A stretch of DNA of 64,000 nt from Clarireedia homoeocarpa (Eukaryota > Ascomycota > Leotiomycetes > Helotiales > Rutstroemiaceae): positions 124,001 to 188,000 of the forward strand of contig LNKV01000043.1 of the NCBI GenBank assembly GCA_001465935.1, given 5' to 3'. The notes beneath the pieces were generated by a model that saw only the letters and a list, made by a program, of their open reading frames with translations, ran no database searches and was not told where the DNA came from. Below are positions 57,622 through 64,000 of this stretch, one piece after another; the first letter of the stretch is position 1, and every line of letters starts with the position of its first letter. Position numbers and translations under genes: made by a program.

Positions 57622-59735
57622 CTACAACAGTACAGTATCCTCCTTGTCTAGATATCCAAAGATGAGCCACAGTGCCACTGTAGCCACCCCTAACAGCCCC
57701 GCTAGCAACGAATATAAAATTACCAGGCGAGGATCATCACTCAACGGACTCAGTGCCAGCGCAAGTAGACTCCCGATCCCAGACATACTAAGCCAGATTG
57801 CCTGCACGAGGGACTTCATGTTTTTCGGTGCGCGGTTATAAGCGTATTCTGTCCCTGTAGTCAGACACAAAACCTCTGTCAATGCACCACCGAAATAGAT
57901 CGGCACCTGCAGGAACACAGAAACATTATTAGGAACTGAGCGACCTTTTGCTGCGGGGCAAGCTAATGGATGGTCGTAGCATGGCCCGGCGTTGTAGATA
58001 ATCTTCTGCACGATGGCTGTGTAGACCATGCAAAGAGTAAGGATTGCGAAGCCGGACGTCATGCGAGCGATGGGGCCGAAGCGAATTTTGCGTCGTTCGA
58101 GGAAGGGGTAGAGACCGTTTTGGATAATGGGAGTTACGACAATGCCGGCTAAGGCACCAGTTACCTTCATCATGTCGTTGGGGATTCCATAGGTGATCAT
58201 TTCGCCGGCTTGGGAGATAAGGTTGTTGAACGTTTGATTCAGGGCGAGCCAATGGATGGGGAATAGGAGTCTGTGATTTGGATGTTAGTGGTAAGTACAT
58301 CGAATAGCTGTATTGTTCAAAACTTACAGTACGCGACATGTTAGTAAACTTGTTTTGATATCCTCGATAAATGATGCTTCCCATTTTACGGTTCTTTGAT
58401 GCTTTTCAAGTTGAACATCTGGTTTTGCCTCATCCATGTGGAATTTTCCTACTATACCGTACCACAGGGCCTTGGCAGCCTGGGGAACGATATTGACTGT
58501 TGGGATAATCTCAACTAAGCATAGTCAGTGGCATGATTCTATAAGCTCATAAATCTAACTTACTATAGTATGGCTTTCCAAATAATACAGGTATAAGTGC
58601 TAGCCACATAGCGCCGCAGGGGACAAGGTATGCTAGCCAGAACCCAACATACTTCTCCATGAGAGTGACGGTTTCTGCTAGGAGCGCAGCAATGTTGACA
58701 GCCCTGAAAGAAATGTAAATTCGAATCCCGTTGTACCCACATTGATTGACTCACCAGTAAAATGCATTGTATATATATGTGATGGTAAGTTCTCGGCTTG
58801 TAACCACCTTCTTTCCATCCTTCTGGATCTTGATTCTGAACTCGGTTTCTTCATACTGGTCGGCTAGAGAGGGTGTCAGTTTATATCAGGGAAAATTAGA
58901 TACAGAGATTACTGACCTATGAATGGCACAACTGTCGAACTGAATGCACCGGATCCGATTGAAAGAAGAATACAAGCTGCAATGAGACCGCCAAGAGCAG
59001 CTCCCCCTTCGATGGCAGCAGGCAATGATGTTGTGAAAAGAATGGTTGCACCCAGAGCCTCGATTCTGTTCTCGAATTAGTTCTCAGAACAATCATTTAT
59101 CAATAACAGGATACTTACATTGCTGAAAATACCATAGTTCTATATCGACCAAGAAAACTGTCGGCAATGATAGCAGCAAGCATCGGTGTCAGAGATGTAG
59201 CAATCATCAAGGCGTTGATGACATTAGAAGCAGTAACCTGCCCTAGTCCCAGAGTTCCGGGTATTTCTCCACCCCGCGCATTTTGAATATAGTTTTCTGT
59301 AGACATTGTGAGCGGCTTATTCATTGGATACAGTGATAGATCTAGATGGATAACACTTACGCAAGGGAGCGGTGGCACCATACCAAACAAATCTCTCCAA
59401 GACGCCAGCTAAGCAAGCTATCCACAGTCGAAAAGGAATATCATCTACGACATGAGTGAGATCTTTTATATCCTGCTCGGTTGCAATTTGGCGTTTATCC
59501 CCATCATCGGAAGCAGGGTCGGTACTGGCTTCACGACTACGAGTTTGTACCTTTGACGTCTCATGCTCGGTGTTTTTCTCCGTGTCGTAAGAATCACTTG
59601 TGAAAAGTCAGCTATCTGCAAATCCTCAACCTTCTCAATACTAAGCATCAGGAAGTGGAAAGTTTCTTACAGTTGTTCTGGAATTAGCTGATCGAGGGTA
59701 CTTGGTACAGCGACTGGAGGAACTATTGTTGACAT
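57622..59735 (-). CDS. POT/PTR family peptide transporter, 570 aa
   Basis: Proton-coupled oligopeptide transporter, normally a plasma-membrane importer of di- and tripeptides. Eight exons on the minus strand: 59671-59735, 59361-59596, 59119-59296, 58917-59065, 58755-58863, 58564-58703, 58328-58514 and 57622-58270, all frame-consistent. Family landmarks: LAGVLERFVWYGATAPL (ExxER-like region, here LERF), GLGQVTASNVINAL, AIIADSFLGRYRTM, GSGAFSSTVVPFIADQY, YIYNAFYWAVNIAAL, FPIHWLALNQTFNNLISQAG and GGALTEVLCLTTGTEYAYNRAP. The C-terminus is YLDKEDTVLL. It has about twelve membrane helices, as expected. It faces the A-T gene tail to tail. A CCGAA-N3-TTCGG palindrome lies 229 bp upstream. Confidence 0.94.
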
Positions 59736-59963
59736 TGTGAGTATCAACTTCAACAATATGTTTGCCAGTGCACAAAATTGAAGTGGTAGTCCAGACAAGG
59801 CTTTTCAACCACTTATGCTAGATCGGTAGTTCGACTTACGTGATCATCAAGAGTGTCCTAAGATAAAGAGCGAGTGATACCTTCCATTTTGGAAATAAGT
59901 CGGGGCAGGGGAAACCGAGTCTAGATGGCTGTACGTTAAAACATATGATATAATTTGTAGAAG

Positions 59964-59976
59964 CCGAAAAATTCGG
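59964..59976. promoter_or_regulatory. Candidate Zn2Cys6 operator CCGAAAAATTCGG
   Basis: CCG-N7-CGG palindrome 229 bp upstream of the PTR ATG. It matches the motif in the monooxygenase/A-T promoter at all ten arm positions. Confidence 0.5.
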
Positions 59977-60439
59977 ATACCGAACATGGGAATGCTACAC
60001 CGTGGACACGCATATGGCTAGAGCAAATGCGCCGCGCTGTGGCGTGTTATGTCGCGTGCTATGGTAGCAGTCAAAGCTTTCTGATGGAAAGCTCCCGGAA
60101 CAGGGATATGAATAGAACTAGCTAGGGTGTCCCAGCCAAAACTCGCTAATTCTTCAGGGGTAGAATCCCTGATTAAATTCGAACAAGCAGTCCGCAAATT
60201 TTCATGTCTGAGTTCTCCGTAAAACGCAAAAATCGCCTTACGTGTGACAGCTCAGTGAAGGATTGCAGTGCAGATCTTCTGTCATAATCGCTAATTGTCT
60301 TGCTCTTGAGTGGTCGCTGTCCCTTGTCAGCGTTTACCCAAGCGATTCAGGGTCAATATGTTCCCAGCGAGTCTTACAACATTTTACCACAGAGCAGAAT
60401 CAGAAGATCTCGTTTCAATACGCCCCTGCTTTTATCCAT

Positions 60440-60454
60440 ATCCGGCGACCGGAT
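60440..60454. promoter_or_regulatory. Palindrome ATCCGG-CGA-CCGGAT
   Basis: Perfect 6-bp arms, also a CGG-N3-CCG inverted half-site pair, about 0.7 kb upstream of the PTR gene. A regulatory role is only inferred. Confidence 0.25.
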
Positions 60455-60856
60455 AAATCCTATTTCCGGCACTGAGGGTAAGAAAGTATGACCAGGGATA
60501 GGAATCGAAACCGCGCCTTTCATTGGCTGCGCTGGGTGGGCGGTTGTGAGCAGCGATCAGGTTGTAGGGAGCAAGTTGAGATAAGTGTTGGCTACGATTG
60601 GTTAATAGAAATTATGACTCACTTTTGTGTTGGAAATGTCACATCCTTCAGTAAAGTTAGATTTTTCGAATGTCCTTAGTAAATTCGCACAATCTTACCT
60701 AGAAATGCGAGGTTGTTGACGACGTGCCACTCCGTAAAAGCATATTAACGCGTGTGCGGGGGGGTGTAGATCCGCGATCTGGGATGCTACACTGTCGAAC
60801 GTTACTAAGACCGCCATAACCTTAAATTCTACCCGCCCCAATGGAACCAATCAAAG

Positions 60857-60922
60857 GACTTTTATGGGACTGGATTACCAGGGGGCAGCAACGCCCCGTG
60901 GGAGTCCAGTGCCATAAAAGTC
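60857..60922. repeat. 18-bp inverted repeat (hairpin, one mismatch) beside the P450 fragment
   Basis: Left arm GACTTTTATGGGACTGGA (60857-60874) and right arm TCCAGTGCCATAAAAGTC (60905-60922) pair with one mismatch. The 30-nt middle itself holds GGGGC..GCCCC. It lies about 100 bp beyond the last P450-like codon. Confidence 0.8.
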
Positions 60923-61019
60923 TGCTTCACTACCTACTTGGCTACGTTTAGTTAGTTGTAAGTGGAAGGAAGTCTTGGTCTGCCTCCACGGCAGTGGCCC
61001 TCAAAGAGCCAGCAGAGCG

Positions 61020-61812
61020 TCATTTCACATTTCTTCTATATATCTGAAGGAAGTCTAGTAGTACGTTTAAACATTCGAATGGAAACATCTCGACAAGTAA
61101 TCCAGTCCAGTAAGTCCTCGCTTCGGGGTCTTCAATCAGGTTGTGGCCCTCCGCAATTCCGAAGCAGAATGATGACACGAAATCCAGGGAGTATGCAAAC
61201 ATAAGTGGAAGAACATTTCTGGTACCTGACTGGGTCTCCGAAGTTCGCCAGAGCAAAGGCATTAGTCGTTTGAGTAGGACCCTATGGAGTATTGAATGCA
61301 TATGAGGATCTGACCTCATAAAGGTTCGTGTGTATAGAGGAGCTATCCGACGTCGTCGATACCCATGTTCTTTTCTATCCAGAGAGGCGAACATATTATG
61401 GCTTCCGTATTCACGAATCATGCAGTTAGTTATTGCACCGCCAAGGCTTGGAGGCATGACATCTATAAGTAAAATGCACTGACCCATGTGTAATGAAGAA
61501 CTCATACGACTTATGCCTGTCATAGTTCTTCGATCCAACACCGTAAATGCTCTGGAATCCCTCTTTGCTGTTGATAGCTATCTCATTGGGACCAAGGCGA
61601 ACATAAGGTCCTTTGGCCTTAAACGCAGCCTCTATGCACTGAAATTCCTTGTTTCGGCATCTTTGAAATTGAATCCATGCAGAGGTGAAATGAGCGGCTG
61701 GCACTTTGGCAAGTGGGGAAAAGAGAAGGGGGTAAACGATGACTTTAAGAACAACCACAACAAGAAGGACCACGCTACCGGCCAAGTACTTCTGGTTATA
61801 CATAAGGGCCAT
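61020..61812 (-). pseudogene. Cytochrome P450, N-terminal fragment only
   Basis: Starts MALMYNQKYLAGSVVLLVVV, an ER membrane anchor, then KVPAAHFTSAWIQFQRCRNK, GPYVRLGPNEIAINSKEGFQ and SIYGVGSKNYDRHKSYEFF, all standard for the first 110 residues of fungal P450s. A second segment has YGSHNMFASLDRKEHGYRRR, RIAPLYTRTFMRS and the helix region LMFAYSLDFVSSFCFGIAEG, ending in stops after 61020. The I-helix (AGxxT), ExxR and the haem Cys motif are absent, so it cannot be a working P450. The two segments join only by a very short intron (about 37 nt), so the splice is doubtful. Likely a truncated gene. Confidence 0.78.
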
Positions 61813-63254
61813 TTTCGCGTACTAGTTTATCTGAAGATTGCAGGAAATGACGAGTACAAAGAATGAAAGGCATTTAAATGGTACTTTTATGCTCCCAGAT
61901 GTAGAAATTGATGAGACTGTAAATCCGAGCAATATCTGAAATTCGATATTTTGTTACCGAATTTTTCTGGGGTTTCCAATGTTGCTAGAGATTATCAAAG
62001 GCTATGCCATGAGATTATCCTCACATATCTGTGTAGATATGGTTTTAAGAGATAATATCGTTGCCGACGAACGAGGTCCACCGGCATATTGTCAGATATC
62101 TCGATAATGCGGCGTCGATGAGCGGAAATACGCGTGGACATCGACATTCTATTTTGACCAAATACCCATTCTTGTCAACGGGATTATTATGCTCGAGGTA
62201 GGGTATTACTGTGCAAGTCAGAATTTAAATCGTAGCGCGGTAGCAAATAAAAAAGAGAGCATCTTACCTGCAGCAGGAGCGGTGGCAACTACCATATTTC
62301 TTCGAATGTTTCCATTCAAGGTGGACGGGATGCGACATCACGGCGCAGCTTGACCTTTGTTTTGATTTTTTATGTCGTTTCTCGCCCTCGTATCTCCCAC
62401 CAGCCATAGCCTCCAGTAGTCACGAGCTCATACCTTAGAAGTTCCATCATTGTCCAAAGTGCAGTCGAGTCATCTATTGCGTGGTCCAAATGGGCAGGTC
62501 GTTAAACACGTTTCAGATTACCCCACAATATCCATGCCTCGGTAACCGGCTATAACCGCCAAACTGCCATGGCTGTGCCACATTACAGTACTAATATCTA
62601 TGCAACAACCAGCCCTCTATTGCTGTAACTATGTCCAAAAAAGACGTAACACCAAAGACTTCCATTAAGTTAGCTATCTTACGCATTATAAAACTCTCCA
62701 TAGAATGGAGATACTGAGATTACGAATCCTAAATCAATTTACAGTAAGTTAGAGGCTCAAGTTTGAAATGATAAAATCTGCATATTATGTGCCAAAGCAA
62801 GGGTTTTCCACAGGCGGGTTTGATTTTGCAGATTTACGAAGTACTGTACCGCCTTTTCGTAAATCCAGTAAAATGGTCTAAGATTCCATGATGGTTGCTG
62901 GTCAGAGTGCGGATCTTTTGACTTAGTGCTTACATTGATGTAAAATACCTAGTTGGGCCAAGGGAAAATATCATCTCATAACATAGGGGAGATTTTTACC
63001 GACAACTTTCAATGCTTGAATACAGGTAAGCCCTTCTGACAAGTCTTGTTCAACGGCCCTAGAGGTCCGGGTCCGTTCATTCTCGTCTCCAGACAAGGCA
63101 AACCAGGATCACAACTATATGGATCGCGCCGCTCCCTAGAGCACAAGAGATGGACCAAGTCGTTTCCTCACTAATAATCGAGTTAAACCTTAAGTGCTTT
63201 TTCTGGTCTTCATATCATCAATCTCAAATAATTCTCTTTAGAGGTCCTTTGAGT
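61813..63254. other. Divergent promoter region between P450 fragment and Zn2Cys6 gene
   Basis: About 1.4 kb with no supported gene. An imperfect version of the shared palindrome is present near 61958. Confidence 0.5.
61958..61971. promoter_or_regulatory. Imperfect copy of the shared palindrome
   Basis: CCGAATTTTTCTGG, 146 bp upstream of the P450 ATG. It resembles CCGAATTATTCGG with one inserted base. Weak evidence. Confidence 0.25.
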
Positions 63255-64000
63255 ATGGATTCGACTCAACGTGGAGCATGCGATCGCTGCCGGGGACAAA
63301 AGTTGAGATGTGTCGGTCTCTCTGGCTTAATGCCTACTTTCGAGTCAGAGGGCCGGCTCCAACGCAACGAGAAGCCATGCGATCGCTGTAGAAAAGCTCA
63401 GGTCGAATGTTACAGTGTGCGGCCAGCATCTCGGAGAAAAAGTAGCATATCCTCCAATCGATTAGAGGAAAAAAGTGGGCACGGGGCCCAAAGACCTGGG
63501 CGAAAAACAGCGAGGAAATTACTACGGCATACTTTATATAACACATCTCCGGAAAACCATACGGCCACGACAACAGACATTGGCGATGATTTACTAGTCG
63601 ACCATGAACATTCAAACTCTCCTCTACAATCCACGTCAGGTTGGCCGAGTCCAGAACCGTTCGAGTTTGACTGGGATAGTCTTGACAAATGGGCACCATC
63701 TCACATAGATCACCACGAGAAGGAGTTTTCAAGTCAATCTCCTGCTATTACTACTAGGGGTTTCAGTCCACAAGATACCTCGAAAAGCGCGCAAGAGCCA
63801 AATGATTACTTTGGCATTCGAATCGAATCGGACCTGGGTATGGGTAACATTGGTTCTCTTGGATCTAACCATGCTCCCAGCGAGACCCAACAGATCCATA
63901 CTTCACCGGCTTCAAACGACACCTATAGTATTCATTCTACCAGTCTAGAAGCTCGCCAAGTGTGCGTTCAGGAGCTCACTGAACTTAACGAGGCGCTTCT
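63255..64000 (+). CDS. Zn2Cys6 transcription factor (C-terminus outside window)
   Basis: Open frame from ATG 63255 to the window edge (248 codons, no stop). Residues 9-49 form a binuclear zinc cluster: CDRCRGQKLRC and CDRCRKAQVEC, i.e. CX2CX6C twice, separated by 22 residues (VGLSGLMPTF..NEKP), longer than the usual 5-12. Basic residues follow (RPASRRKSS, RPGRKTARK), then a Ser/Thr/Pro- and acid-rich region (GWPSPEPFEFDWDSLDKW, which could be an activation patch). It is placed at the end of the cluster like many pathway-specific regulators. Targets are inferred: the CCG-N7-CGG palindromes at 54470 and 59964 fit this protein class. Confidence 0.88.
   Translation, partial: MDSTQRGACDRCRGQKLRCVGLSGLMPTFESEGRLQRNEKPCDRCRKAQVECYSVRPASRRKSSISSNRLEEKSGHGAQRPGRKTARKLLRHTLYNTSPENHTATTTDIGDDLLVDHEHSNSPLQSTSGWPSPEPFEFDWDSLDKWAPSHIDHHEKEFSSQSPAITTRGFSPQDTSKSAQEPNDYFGIRIESDLGMGNIGSLGSNHAPSETQQIHTSPASNDTYSIHSTSLEARQVCVQELTELNEAL

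Larger units (their letters stand above)
59736..61019. other. PTR promoter region; no P450 3' exons present
   Basis: Contains two palindromic candidate sites and a hairpin. No haem-binding FxxGxxxCxG or ExxR coding segment is seen on the minus strand, where the missing P450 half should be. Confidence 0.55.

Overview
This is genomic DNA of a filamentous ascomycete (Pezizomycotina; a leotiomycete is my inference from the feel of the proteins, not something tested). The evidence is short GT..AG introns (about 45-100 nt, often with a CTAAC branch site), single-gene transcription units on both strands, a Bap1/Yap1-type bZIP with two cysteine-rich domains, a membrane exo-beta-1,3-glucanase of the ExgD type, a Zn2Cys6 regulator, and an intron-containing tRNA-Leu. 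I rebuilt most exon structures by hand from splice signals, frame continuity and family motifs.

Layout. 1-10 kb: the N-terminal half of an MFS drug-type transporter (cut by the window edge), a small secreted cysteine protein, a RING-H2 protein, cytochrome b5, F-actin capping protein alpha and an RBR (RING-IBR-RING) ubiquitin ligase. 10-16.5 kb: gene-poor, AT-rich DNA with tRNA-Leu(AAG), two copies of a MITE-like repeat and doubtful gene fragments. 16.6-48 kb: a housekeeping block with branched-chain 2-oxoacid dehydrogenase E1 beta, ExgD-like glucanase, two proteins of unknown function, the Bap1-like bZIP, a DOS2-like BSD protein, TSR2, a large HSL-type alpha/beta hydrolase, a small membrane protein and a 1180-residue copper P-type ATPase.

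48-64 kb: an accessory locus that looks like a small metabolic gene cluster. It holds a 2,2-dialkylglycine-decarboxylase-like aminotransferase, a 5'-truncated M20 peptidase, a phenol-2-monooxygenase-type FAD enzyme, a stand-alone NRPS-like adenylation-thiolation (A-T) protein, a POT/PTR peptide transporter, the N-terminal piece of a P450, and a Zn2Cys6 transcription factor running off the right edge. Three MITE copies sit at gene borders here, and a 170-bp tandem repeat lies upstream of the aminotransferase.

How it may work together. A 13-bp palindrome, CCGAA-N3-TTCGG (a CCG-N7-CGG half-site pair typical of Zn2Cys6 regulators), occurs in the divergent monooxygenase/A-T promoter and again upstream of the PTR gene. 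I found it nowhere else by eye. An imperfect version precedes the P450. The simplest reading is a regulon under the neighbouring Zn2Cys6 protein. It could make an amino-acid-derived metabolite, or it could import and break down peptides containing alpha,alpha-dialkyl amino acids. The two broken genes and the MITEs suggest the locus is being remodelled.
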